A model generated the notes under the pieces. It was not told the DNA's origin. It did not search any database and was given only the letters and a program-made list of their open reading frames with translations. The position numbers were made by a program, and so were the translations under genes. Positions 1-11,991 of a stretch of DNA of 64,000 nucleotides are shown piece after piece. Within the stretch, counting starts at the first letter, position 1; each line of letters opens with the position of its first letter. The stretch covers positions 186,001-250,000 of the forward strand of contig JAVTVJ010000343.1 in the NCBI GenBank assembly GCA_034509425.1. Reading direction: 5' to 3'. This DNA is from Eopsaltria australis. Its lineage: Eukaryota > Chordata > Aves > Passeriformes > Petroicidae.

Positions 1-3000
1 AGCATAATCTAAATACAGAGGTAGCAGAGAAGCAGCAACTGCATATTGTCAGGAACATAAAGGGCAAGATAAAGCATGAAAAATATAATGCAGCTTGGCA
101 GAAATCTGAAAAGTCATGCTGGTCTTCAGGTCAGGTATCTCTCAATCACTCATGCAGCAAATAATCCTGTTGGAACTGAAGCTGGGAGACACAACTGAGT
201 ATATCTGTATGAAAGGGGTATCCTGAATATTGAGCTTCTGCCTGATTCTTATAAAATCTATAAAATTATTTCCTATAGAATTAGTAGAAAGATTGAGTAA
301 GTGATGGCCACCATAAAATATGAGTGTCTTAATTTCAAGAAGAGAAAATCATTTATTAAATTATCACACTACTAAATAACGGCTGTGCTTAAAACAGCTA
401 TATGAAAGAAAATAGGCTGTTGTTAAATAGAGGGTATGAATGTTCACAGAGATAAAAATTCCTGAATCTGAACAATTGCTAGCATGGACCATGATGATTC
501 TAATCATATAGAAAAGGTTACAAAAATGGTTCTGAGTCAAGTGGGGCACTTTTGTTTCAAGCTTTTTAGTCTTTAGTAGGCCCAGTTTACAAAACTGGAC
601 AAATGTATAAAATAAAACATGGAAGCATCAGAATGTTTCTTTTCACAAATGTCAAGAGTGTTTTAGCATGGTCTTACACTATTTCTTCATTAATTACATT
701 TTTCACCTGACAATTGTATCTATTCCTGCCTCTTAGGACTATTCGTAAGAAACTGAATCTTGCCAAAGGGAGGATGTTGGTGGAATGTGTCCTCACAGTG
801 TTCTTCTGCAGCAATGAGTCAGCATCCTTCCACAGTGACTGATGTCAGGGGAATCTTTTAACATCATTAATAACTGTATTACAGTACTTAAGTCACAATA
901 TTATTAAATCTCTCAGAAAGGGGGCCGGTGGGGAAGGTAGTCTCTCACATTCTTTGATTTTAGAGGAATGAAAGGGAGAGACAAAGAGGTGGAACTTTTC
1001 CCCTGTTTTCTTCACTGCATAGGAGCTAGGGAAAATAATGGTTTTTGCACTTCCTTTGGGGTATGGACTGCCCTATATCTGCACAAATTCCACCTGGACC
1101 CCTGCCTCCTTAAAACCCTGCCACATCAGCTCTGCACCAGCTCAGTGTTGCTGAGCAGAGGCAGTAGCATCTGACAGCTGCTGGCTGAGGTGAGGGAAAC
1201 TCAGTGCATGTCCCAGCTGTAGAGGGGCGATGAGAAGATGGGGAGAGTAGGAGGTTGAGGGGGGGACAATTTGTGGGTAAAGGTCCAACAGGGTAAGCCA
1301 ACCTTTTGATTTTAATCTGGGAGTATTTTTTTCTGCTGAGACACCAGCATGGACTTTTGCTGGCTTGTGTCTTTGCCTCATGTGGCATGTCATAGCTTAG
1401 CTAATGTCCCTCCATGTAATAAATCATTTACTCTTTGTCTTCGTATTTTAATCCTTATAAAAGCTTTGAGAAGCCATTCATTCATATTTTTGCATCATTT
1501 TTGCAGCTGCTGGCTTCATGCTTCTAAACAAATCTCTGCACACTATTCTCATCATTTTGCATTAGCATTAGGCAATTGCCATGGTGGCTTTTCACAGTTA
1601 AAGCTGTTGGTTCACATTTGGCTGAAAAATAAGCTTGCTAAATGAGTATTGATATGTTTACATCTTGTCTTAGACTTGGGTCTATGCCATTTTTCTCAGA
1701 AGAGATATAAGCATCCAACCACCAAACCCCAGATTCGGATTCCACTGGCAAATCCTAAATTAACACTGTTGCTAGGGAAGGATTTACCCTACTTTTTGGC
1801 AACAGAAGTAAGTCACCTCTCACTTCCTGTTAGTAAGTCTTTCACTGTGAAACATGAACTCTGTCTTCCTCCCTTCTGTCTGTACATATCAAAGCTCAGT
1901 TTTTAATTGAATCTGATGGTATATAAAGTGTCAGTCTCTGCTGTTACCATTCTCCTGTAAGAACTGGCTGTTCCCATGCCCTCTTTGGTAGCCAATATAA
2001 ACAGTCTATTCTGACCTTAAATTTTTGTTGTCTGAAGACCAAGAGTAAAACTGCAGTTTCTCAAGAGCAGCATTCTGTGTTCATTGGATGGGATGGTACA
2101 TTAGCATTCGGAAACTTTGGGGGCTTTTTAATAATGTCAAGATTATATAAAGGCTTTCCTGTGGAGATTTTGCTCCTGTCCACTGTTTGCTTAGTGTATT
2201 TTCTATAAATTCCTACTTACTGTACTTCATCAGTACACTATGCTAATTTACCTCTTCAGAGGTGACTTTAATTGAAATTCACATTTATATACTCTCTTTA
2301 TAGAACAGTGACTTTTTATCTTTTTAAAAGCTAGCTGAAAGCTGTGACTGCAGTATTTTGAGTTGTTTTGGGGTTTTTTTACTCCCAAATCAAAACATGA
2401 CCTGTGTAGATTCTTACATTTTAGGTTGTCTGTGTAGGTGTTAGTTTTCTGTGTGCTAGAAATTTTAGGATAACATACAATCCACTGAACACAAAATAAC
2501 TAGATTACTTTATTGTTGGAAAACAGAAATGTTGTTTGAGGCTCTACAGTTGACATTACAGTTTTAACAGTTATACATGATTAATAGTTTATAACATTAT
2601 TTTAATCTTCATTTGCATGCATCAAGACAATAGTACAAGCAAGGCTATCATTACACTGCAACATTAGCAGGTCGTTGTATGACTAAGAACTCAAATTTAA
2701 AATGGCTTCGGGGAGCATGTTGCATAGAAGTATACAGCTGATCTCCAGCTCTGCTTAGAAAAAAATGCACTTTCATGAACTGAAAGAAACTACCAGACAT
2801 ATTAAGAGTTGCCTTTGTTGCTGTTATTCAGCTGTTTTGCATGTGGTTGGTGCAGGAACAGAGTAGTGCTCACTCCTTCCAGCTTAGTGTTGTTCAAGTG
2901 TTAGCACACAAATAAATAATACCTCCGATACATAAGCTTCAAATTATTCTTACTCAAATTTCAGTGTGGTTTTTATTAGAGTATCTCCCACTTCCCCAAA

Positions 3001-4171
3001 TGCAGACATAAAAGAGCAAACTCTCCTCTTAAATCACATAAAAAATCTTTATTATTCTAGTGTATCACCCAAAATTAAAATAATACATTTAGAATTACAT
3101 TATATTACTGGTCAGCACTTTCCAGTCTATGCTCATATTACAGAATGTATTATTGTGATTAATGTGGAGCTTTTTGCATTCACCAAGTTATAAATATGTA
3201 ATTTTCTAGGTCTACTATGTAATTCTAGTATCTATACATCAAAGATGACAAGTATTGCACAAATTATTAAGTTTAGGCAGGGCCATTTGGTGACAATTCT
3301 TTGATAAATAATTTGGTTTTCTTGTGGTTAGTATCTTTCACGTAGTCTGTGAACTAAACAGAGGTAAAAGAACATTTCTCTAGAAACAAAGTGCTTTAAA
3401 AAGCCAGAGCTACTTTTACTGCATGTTCCAAACAATAACTGAGGCACATTTGGCCCAGCTTCCAAGGAGTTTCCTGTGGTATCTGCAATCCAGTCAAGAG
3501 AGGCTATAGTAGTAGACTATCATATAGAAAACTACACATTCTAAATGCTTTATGCTTATTTGTACTGCTTTCAAGTACACAGATTCTCAAACACAAACTT
3601 AGTAGTATATCTAGCTAAATTATTTTCTGTAACTGAATTTATGATGTGTGTGAAATGAGACATTATGAGTATAATAATCAGATTATGTGTATTTAAATCT
3701 CTTCAGCATCTCTTACATTACGTTGAAATGATTCTGTGTTCTTGATAAATGTTTGAGTCATAGTTATAATTCTAGATGCTTTCATACAGCATCTGTTGAT
3801 TCAGGTGTATTAAACTATATTTTATTTATTTTTAAACTAGAAAACATTCTTTTTTAAATTAGAATGCTAACCACAGAGCTTAATCGTACAATACAATATT
3901 CATGTTGGAAAATCAAAACCTTTAGAATTATTCAAATTGCCAAGAACAAATTGAAAAAACATTTTCTCCCTTTGATTAGAATCCATAGTATATGTTCATT
4001 TGTAAAAACCATCCATGCAAGGAATTTAATCTTCATACAATTCTGGTTTAAATGTTCTCAGTGCAGATTGTAAAAGCTAGGTTTGTTTGTGCCAATTGGA
4101 CTGAGTTTAAACTGTACCAAACACTTCCTGACACCATAGATATCTGCCAAATAGAAAAAAATAAAAGTACT

Positions 4172-4210
4172 ACACTACACTTGATCTTAACCAAAAGGCC
4201 GAGAAGAGAT
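4172..4210 (-). pseudogene. U2 snRNA 5'-end pseudogene fragment
   Basis: Read on the minus strand, starting at 4210, about 38 nt match the extreme 5' end of U2 spliceosomal RNA. The match includes the stretch TTCTCGGCCTTTTGG and then AAGATCAAGTGTAGT, which covers the stem I region and runs up to the branch-point-recognition region. There are only a few differences, for example GCTAAG read as GTTAAG. The remaining roughly 150 nt of U2, including the Sm site, are absent and there is no snRNA promoter pattern. It is therefore a truncated, non-functional copy, probably a retrotransposed fragment. Confidence 0.85.
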
Positions 4211-6868
4211 AAAACACTTCTCAAAGGATTTTGCAATACTAATATATAAGATTTCAAAATATGCAATACTGTTTTAGCATCTACAATTGTATTGTTGTAA
4301 CAAAGTTGCATTTGACTGTTTCTCTGAAAACCACATCATTTCTTTGGAATAATATATTTTATAGTATTTTTAAAAGAGTATTCTATATTCACAATTCTTT
4401 TTTTTTCCTTTTTTTTTAATGTCCAGTTGGGTGTTCATGAACCTTGCCATTCAACTATAAAGCATTCTCAAAGCACACCTTTGAATGTTCTGCCATAATA
4501 CAGGCAGAATTATTTTGCATTTTTCCATTTTTACAGTTGTAATCCAAATGGAACTTTCAAAAATCCAGCAAGGGTATTAGAATTAGATTAGAGTGGCCTA
4601 TGCAGAATGATCTTCAGCTGTAATTTTGAATGTATGGTAGCACCAGTTATGTTTGTCAAAGCTAAAATCAGGCTGGATACCCTGAGCTTTTCCTTAATGT
4701 GAAATATGGACTGGATATTTAAGATCTAAAAAGCTTTTTAATGTTTGCATGCTATAGACAGTCTATAGGCTTTCCCTTTCAGGTTTAACATTTTCTTAAA
4801 TTGTGCATGTCTACTGGCTTTCCCTTAATACTTCGTAATTTTCTGCTTTTACTCCCATTCCCGTACCTTAATCTTTATGAATGCTGGAAAAAAAACCCGC
4901 ACATCTCCCTTCAGCTTAATCCTTGCAACATAAATTTGCCGTATGTGTATGTTCCATGTCTGGGTCAGTCAGAGAACAGGACTTGTGAAGTCAGAGAACT
5001 TCAGCTGTTTCCAGTGCAGATGTTAGCCACCCTCAGACTTATTAGAGCAAAAAACAGGTACCTCTTAAGTATTACTGTGAGCCCCCTATTCCCCTCAACA
5101 TGTGACATTTTCATCCCATACTGGGAGTGCAGCTATCCATGCTGCCACTCAGGCTTCCCAAACAGCCAACAGAAAAAAACAGGAACTTCTGAGGAATGGC
5201 TTGTATGATCCATTAGACATGCACTGCTTCCTAAAAGTGCCCACTTTCTTCTGCTGACAGCAAAGGAGGCTGTGATACCTGTCTCAGGTGTGGGTAACTG
5301 CACCAGGGGCACATTTGATCACACCTTGTTTTTATTTCTTGTCACAGTACTTCTGGAAAAGTCAGTTACATTGTTTTTCATGGAGCTCCAAAAGCTACTG
5401 ACATAGGAGAGTAGAGGAGAAGGTTCTTGATAGCCAAGTGGCAGACTCTTATTTTTGGTTTCTAAAACTTACAGGAAAGTTCTTTGTAAGAGAACATCAA
5501 CACATCTTAAAGGAGATATCTAAAATAAGTCAGATTACTTTTTCCCTAGAAATACCTGTCTCCTGCCTTGTCTGTAAAGAATGTTTTAAACCAACAAGGT
5601 CAGAGATGGACATGAACATATCAGTAAGATTAATTCTGTCCAGACCATATATTCTGTTAAGACAATGACTGTCTCTTTCTGTTTATTAAGACAGTCTGTG
5701 CTGTTTTATAGCTAATAATTGTGCATTGACTGAAAATTGTTGTAAGGACTGTTAGCAAAGACAAACATTGAAGTGTATCGTATGGAAATTCTTCATTCTA
5801 CAGGCTATCAAACAATGAGGTTTTCATTCATACTGATAATCCTGGAGGAGTGTTGAGATACAGAACAAAGTTGATGCAGATGATGTTGAATTGAGCAGTG
5901 ATGTGAGAAGTACACAGATGAAAGAAATAAGTGTATAGACATATTCTCAGGGCAGTACAGGGATAGGAAATAAACGAGGCACATTGGACGCTACAGGTGT
6001 GGGAGAAAATGCCAAGTATTCCAGTCACAGAAGAGAAACTTAGGAAGCAGTAACACAGAAAGAAATGTGAAAAGGTAACAAATGGGAAGCAACATGGGAC
6101 TTCTAAGAATAGACAGGCAAGCAAAATGAGTTAAGGTAACTAAGATTAAATCTGAAAGCAATTAGGCATATACCTCTTCACTAGCTTTGAGATTCCATCC
6201 AAAATGTAAAGGTTCAATCATAATGTAAAAAATATTTTGGGGGTCATGTGAGTGGCAAAAACCAATTGGTGATTTAAAAAATTTATAATATCACTGAATC
6301 TAAGTGGAGGAGAGAAGGGAAGATGGGAAAACTAAGCTGTAAGGTAGATGAAAATGTAGACAGCCTGGCACACTTATACCTGCTGGATACAGATGTCAGT
6401 AATTGCCTGCAATGTTGTTAAAACCAAGCAAAGAGAGGAACTGAGCTAAAGAGTGGTAAGAAAAAATATGGGATAGAACGTGAGACCTGTAGTCCAGGGA
6501 GCTCTGTTGGCAGCCCTATTTTAGGGACTTAGGAAAAATAACCTAGACAAATGGCATTAGAAAAAAAATAGAATAAAACCTGAACATATCCTAGTACACG
6601 GACTGATGTAAATGTCCTAGTGGTCTAAAGTGCTGCTATTCTTTTAAAGATGCTCAAATAGCATTTTTTGTAAACTGAGTTTGCAGTAATGGCTCTACAA
6701 CACAAGGGCTGTCCCCTGTGCAGGGGCTTCACATACTCAAAGGCATGAGACAGAAATGAAACTATTAATTCTCTGTTTTAGAGAGGACTGTATTTGTACA
6801 AAAAAGATGGCCATCTTTCCAAAAACAACCTTTTCTTCCTTCTCCACCCCCTTGTCTTCCTGTTTTGG

Positions 6869-6888
6869 TTTTTTTTTTTTTTTTTTTT
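6869..6888. repeat. poly-T homopolymer (20 nt)
   Basis: An uninterrupted run of 20 T lies within the ST6GAL2 intron. On the minus strand it is a poly-A tract, but no retroposed sequence that I recognise is attached to it. Confidence 0.9.
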
Positions 6889-9654
6889 AAATGTAGTGCA
6901 AAACAGCAGGAGCAGATCATTTTGAGGGAGAATCTAGGGGCTATGCCAGCTAAGTGGAGGTACCTACCTCGTCAGGATCATGTGTGTTAGGATCTGTATC
7001 TCACCCACAGATGGTTTGGATGGAAGTCCTGGTTATACCACACTGTTGGTCCCATTGGCTGGAGGTCTGCAATGTTAGAGGTACTAAAGAAGGAACAGCC
7101 TGGCACTGACCCCCATTTTTTGCCCAGCCTAGGGTTTGAGCATTTGACATGTGCAAGGTCTGGAAGTATCAGGAGTGCTTCTGATTCCTCCAGGACAGAT
7201 AAGCCTCTAGCACAGGGACAGTTCTGTATGTGGTAATCTCTACTTCTTGTTGTTGCTCATCTTTCAGACTTCATCACAAGAATGTGCTATAAATTAGCTG
7301 TTACCACTCAAAAAATAGTCTGCCAAGTCACTTGTCTTTCCTCCTGCCAAACATCATTGTCCAGCATAGGCAAAAATGTGAGTAGAAGTTAAGGTTATTT
7401 ATGAGCAACCTGGACTGAAATCCCAAGATATGATCTGGATGGAAAGGCAGGAAAGGTAAGGAGCTAAACTAGATAGCCCAGCATGCCTTTTAGATTGATT
7501 CTGGAGGACTCTGAACCACTGATGACTGAAAACTAAAACTCTATCACTTTGAAGTCCTCCATTAACTAATTTACAGAAAAGTCAATGATATTGCTTAAAA
7601 TTTTGTCATGGTTGAACCATACCTGGCAGTTAATCGGCTATTTTTCTGTTATTAAGGAGTCACAATTTTTGTTCTTGACAGTTTTCCAATCCCACAAATG
7701 GCAACTTCCTTTATTACTTTTAAAGTTAGCTTGGTAATGTGGCAGTGAAATAAAACACACTTTGGTTAAGGCTTGCATTTTCCATCAGAGCCAGTTTTCC
7801 TAAAATGTTGGTGGTATAGCTTTTGAAATTGGCTGCAGGCTTGGCTCTGAGCGCAGGAAAGAAGTCATTTTAGTGTCTGTTTCTGGCTGTGTTTCATTGT
7901 TGCACACGTTTCCACCGTCCGCCCTCTGACCCAGCTGGATAGTGGTTACCTTGGAATGGCAGGTGGGCTCTCCATCAGTGGAGAAAGGAGGTTGGCAGTG
8001 GAAAAGCTGACGGAAGCATTTGTAAAACTAAAACAACAAAAAAAAACCAAACAATTCTAGATATAGCTGCTTGGCAGTTTACCATTCAGAGCATCTTTAT
8101 AACATCTTCAAGGCAAGGAAACTTGGTTTATTAAGCTTGTGCTTTTTGTTCAAATAGGGATTAAATATTTTTTCATCATGAATGTGTTTCTTGCTGCTTA
8201 AGAATAAATTTCACTCAAATTTGTGAACTTTAGAATTGCTATGCTTAGCTTTTCTAAGGTTTTGTAGAGTATAAAGCTGTAGAACAATTATAAAATATTT
8301 TCAGAACCTTTGATTTATGATAAAAGAAGATTTAATCACAGAAGTAATTGGCTTTCAGTTACTTCACACATCAGGCAGGGAAAAGCCATTTTGATAATCT
8401 AATGATAAACAGCAGGGGGAACATAGGGTTCTTTTCATTAGCAAGCCATCGAAATCCCTGCATTCCCAAACTGTAAACTAAACTTCAGAAAGTGGCTTTG
8501 CTTAATTAACAAACCTAAATAATTTTTTATGTTAATTCATTTCACTTCTGAGATCTACCCAACACACCGTTGATGATGCCAACGCTGTTGTGCAGGAAAA
8601 AAGCCCCAAACAACAGTTACATCAGTTCTCATCTGTAAGTGCCAAGTGAGCAGAGTTATACTGCTACTTCCTCTGAGAGCCCACAGTCCTATTCAACATA
8701 TAGGGATACCAGTAGTGCTACAAGTGCCTCAGTACATTTTCTACACAAATACAACTGAAATCTTAACAAAAAATAAATGGCATCCAAAACGTACTTCATG
8801 TCACTTTCCTTTTGCGTGGCTTTGTGAAACAGTAGCTGTGACTGGTGTGAAAATATTGTAGTTCAGGCAATGTTGTTGATCATTATCTGGTATTAGTCCA
8901 TCTGAAAATGTGCAGCTGCAGCAGCAATATTTCTCGTTTCAAGGCTAAAAAGACAGTGCTGATCATAGTGTGCCATTGGCATGTGGCAGAAAAAAATGGG
9001 TTGGCATTTTGTGGATTTCTCCTTGCCGAGCAGAAAGTGATCCTTATGGCAGCACTGCTCTAAGTAGGAATTCATCTTTGGTGTCTCTCCATGTGACTCT
9101 TCACAGAACAGTCTGAAGCTGTGGGCTTCTGTGTCACCACTACATGGGTGATGTTTCTTTATATGCCCTTCTCCATGTGTTTGGCCAGGTCTTCCTCCTT
9201 AGAGAGAAGCAAGTGGATGGGAAAAGTGGAATTGGTTCAATTTCAGACTAAGAAAGATCAGCCTTCCAGTAAGGCGGAGATGTTTCAAGGATTCTTGTGG
9301 GGGATGTTTTGTGGACAGTCCACAGAGTAAATGCGGGGAGGTGGGAAAGAGCAGTATTCTCACTCAGGAGGCTGATGGTGATATGCAAGTTGTTTACAGG
9401 CTTTTCAGTCTTTCTCTATGACTGTTATCCTACCCTGTTAACTTTACAAGGATCGCAATCTTTAGGTATCAGGGAAAAGTGAAAGCTGCTCTAATAAAAG
9501 GAGCGATCGCGTCACTTAATGATTTTACAGAATACTTAATGTGTGTGAGAGCAAAGAAAAGAAGGAAGGAAAAACCAGATTGGATGCCTGCAGGGAAATT
9601 TCTGTGAGAAAAGTGAAAGGTGGTGTTCATTTTTGTTCTCGCTTCCTGTTGCAG

Positions 9655-9923
9655 GTATCCTCATCATGATGTCCATGTGTGATGAAGTGCACGTGTATGA
9701 ATACATCCCTTCAGTGCGACAGACCGACCTGTGTCACTACCATGAACTCTACTATGATGCAGCCTGCACCTTAGGGGCCTACCATCCACTGCTCTATGAG
9801 AAGCTCCTGGTGCAGAGGATGAACAAAGGTTTGCAGGATGATCTGTATCGCAAGGGGAAAGTCATTTTGCCAGGGTTCAAAGCTGTCAAGTGCCCCAAAC
9901 GAAATAATTTCCCACATTTGTAG
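9655..9923 (+). CDS. ST6GAL2: ST6GAL2 terminal coding exon
   Basis: This is the C-terminal 88 full codons of beta-galactoside alpha-2,6-sialyltransferase 2. The enzyme is a Golgi type II membrane protein that moves sialic acid from CMP-Neu5Ac to Gal on glycans. The exon follows a consensus acceptor with a phase-1 junction, a Gly codon split as G|GT, and ends in TAG at 9921-9923. Counting the split Gly as residue 1, it starts inside sialyl motif S (GILIMMSMC), carries motif III-like HYHE at 28-31 and motif [10 protein letters not shown] at 43-50 with the catalytic-type His44. Cysteines at 9, 27, 38 and 80 keep the spacing (18, 11, 42) of the disulfide-bonded cysteines of ST6GAL1. The sequence is closer to ST6GAL2 than ST6GAL1, for example [13 protein letters not shown] and the tail beyond the last Cys. 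The frame is intact. Earlier exons lie outside the window. Confidence 0.95.
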
Positions 9924-11973
9924 AAGTAAGTCTTTCAGAAACAATGTGCAATAAGGTACTACTGTCGTACTATAAACAAGAAGAGAATACTTGAAAAAAT
10001 ATATCTTAGACCAATCTAGTCTTGAGTCTATAAATTGTAATTAAGTAGCAGGCATGAGAAATACTTCTTTTCTGAGCCTGAGTATTTATTACTGCTTTGC
10101 AAATAGTTACAGAAAAAAAGCAAAGGCTTAGCTCATGAAGGTGCAAAGGACATACTTAGGCAGAAATATAATGTATTGTTGTTGGTGTGACTGTCAGCGT
10201 TTGTCGGTGGTCTCATGCCACATATGCTAGACTATAATTCTTTTTTTAAGTGAATTTATTTAATTGTCAAACCTGGCATTGTGAAACAGCCTCTATTGTT
10301 CATGTATGTACAGAGCGGTCAGTTGAACAATGCAGCATTTCCTGGGGCTCCATGGGATTTTCACGCTCTCCCACAATGAAGTAATTGCTACTCCAAGCTT
10401 TGCAGTCATTCACTAGAACAGACTTTAGTGCCTGTTCCTACATAGGCTCAGTTCCAGGCCTCCAGCTGAGCAGGGGCTTAGGGTGGCCCTGATGTGCGTG
10501 TGGTTGGAGATGGCAGTACGCAGCTAAACCAGTTAAACCACTGGATGTATTTTTGGTGCCAGTCTCCATGCTCACACTGACTGAAGAGAAGAGAGAAATA
10601 TCTCATTTCTTTAGAGAAAAAAGAATGTATTTGTAACCCAATTAGGAAGAAAAACTCTCCCTGAAAGGACTATCAGGAAGGTGTAAGAGGGAAATGCTGC
10701 CTTCCCCCAGTCTGCACAGGTACAAAAGATCCAGAGAAAGCCAAGGGAGGCTGTGCAGCATTCACCCATCCCACTGAAAGCAAGCATAGAGGGGGCTTAC
10801 CTCTTGTCAACAAAGATAGAATTTGGGAATACAGACATTATTTTTTAGGTATTTCATTAGTATCTGTATCAAAGGCACTTGTTCACAAGTTCTTGCTGTT
10901 CAGAAAGGAATTTTCTGACAAAAGAAGATGATATCAGCATTTTCTATTTCATATTTGAAAGACTATAACCCAAAAAATCTGTAATGCCTGCAAAAAAAAA
11001 CCTGACTACAGATTGCATATGGAGATGGTTTGATATTTTCATTCTTAACACCCAAGGACAATATTCTTTAAGGCACTTCTAAAAGTTAATGGTCTGGAGT
11101 GGTTTTCTCAGTTTTTTGTTTTGATTTGGGTTTTTCCCACCTGACTGTCCCTTTTTTTTTTTTTTAGAGTCAGTTCAGCAGGAATATGTGCGCACAAAAG
11201 CACACCTATATCGTACTCATGTCCATCCAGTAAAAAAGCAGACAGCTCAAAGAGGCATTGAAAAGAACAGCTGACTGACTGTGGTGGAAAGTATTTTTTG
11301 TGTTTTGACTTAAGCAAAAAGTCTTTTGCCAGAAAGGCAAAAAAAGGCAAACAGCATTAATGACTATTTCATCTTCAGTTGTAAAGTACGTGTAATCACA
11401 GCATCTTTTTTCTCTCACTCAGCTCTTTAGGAAGCCTTACTAGGAGGATCCTTTGGAAGGATTGTTTTCCTTCCTCAAAATGAAGAATATGGGTCTTATA
11501 TAGGACTTAGCCTTCATTTTGGCTTTATGATGATTTTGAGAGTCTTCTTGACAGAAATTATGTGCAGATGATCTAATAACTGTACTGTGTTGTATGGATA
11601 GTTATCCATGAGGCATTTTAGTACATAGCAAAATTAAGAGGTTTTACTCATACTAGCCTTGGACTCTGGATATAGTACATACCGATTTCTTTTTTATGTT
11701 ATGTATGGTGGCAACTTTTATTCTTGAAGTTAATAACACTGTTATTTAAATGCATGGAGAATAGATAGCCTACACAGAACTAATCTATTTTTCCATATGT
11801 TTGGTACCCTGTTTGCAAAACATAAGCAGTCTGAACAGTGCAATCAAACATGTCTCTTTCTGCTGTACTCTGGGTTAGCTACAACATAACTGTAAAGGAA
11901 GAGAGTTTAGCTTTCTAAGACTAGTGAATATGGTACTTTTCAATAAGCAGGAACTTCTAGTGTTCCAGAAAGT

Positions 11974-11991
11974 AAAAAAAAAAAAAAAAAA
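11974..11991. repeat. poly-A homopolymer (18 nt)
   Basis: A run of 18 A lies inside the inferred ST6GAL2 3' UTR. It could act as an internal oligo-dT priming site and make a false 3' end in cDNA data. Confidence 0.9.

Larger units (their letters stand above)
1..9654 (+). other. ST6GAL2: ST6GAL2 last intron, 3' part
   Basis: This is non-coding DNA upstream of the last ST6GAL2 exon. It ends in a pyrimidine-rich acceptor (TTCCTGTTGCAG) at 9654. I checked the open frames here for the other ST6GAL2 exons, such as the large sialyl motif, and found none, so the preceding exon lies left of base 1. The interval holds a short U2 snRNA pseudogene fragment near 4.2 kb and a 20-nt poly-T run at 6869-6888, but no clear CR1 copy. 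The open frames of 60-135 codons have no recognisable domain and I treat them as chance ORFs. Assignment as intron is an inference from the acceptor and the exon that follows. Confidence 0.8.

Noticed and set aside
4801..5208. 135-codon plus-strand ORF in the ST6GAL2 intron
   Set aside because: There is no recognisable family, its composition is that of intron sequence, and no flanking splice sites support it as an exon. It resembles no sialyltransferase segment.
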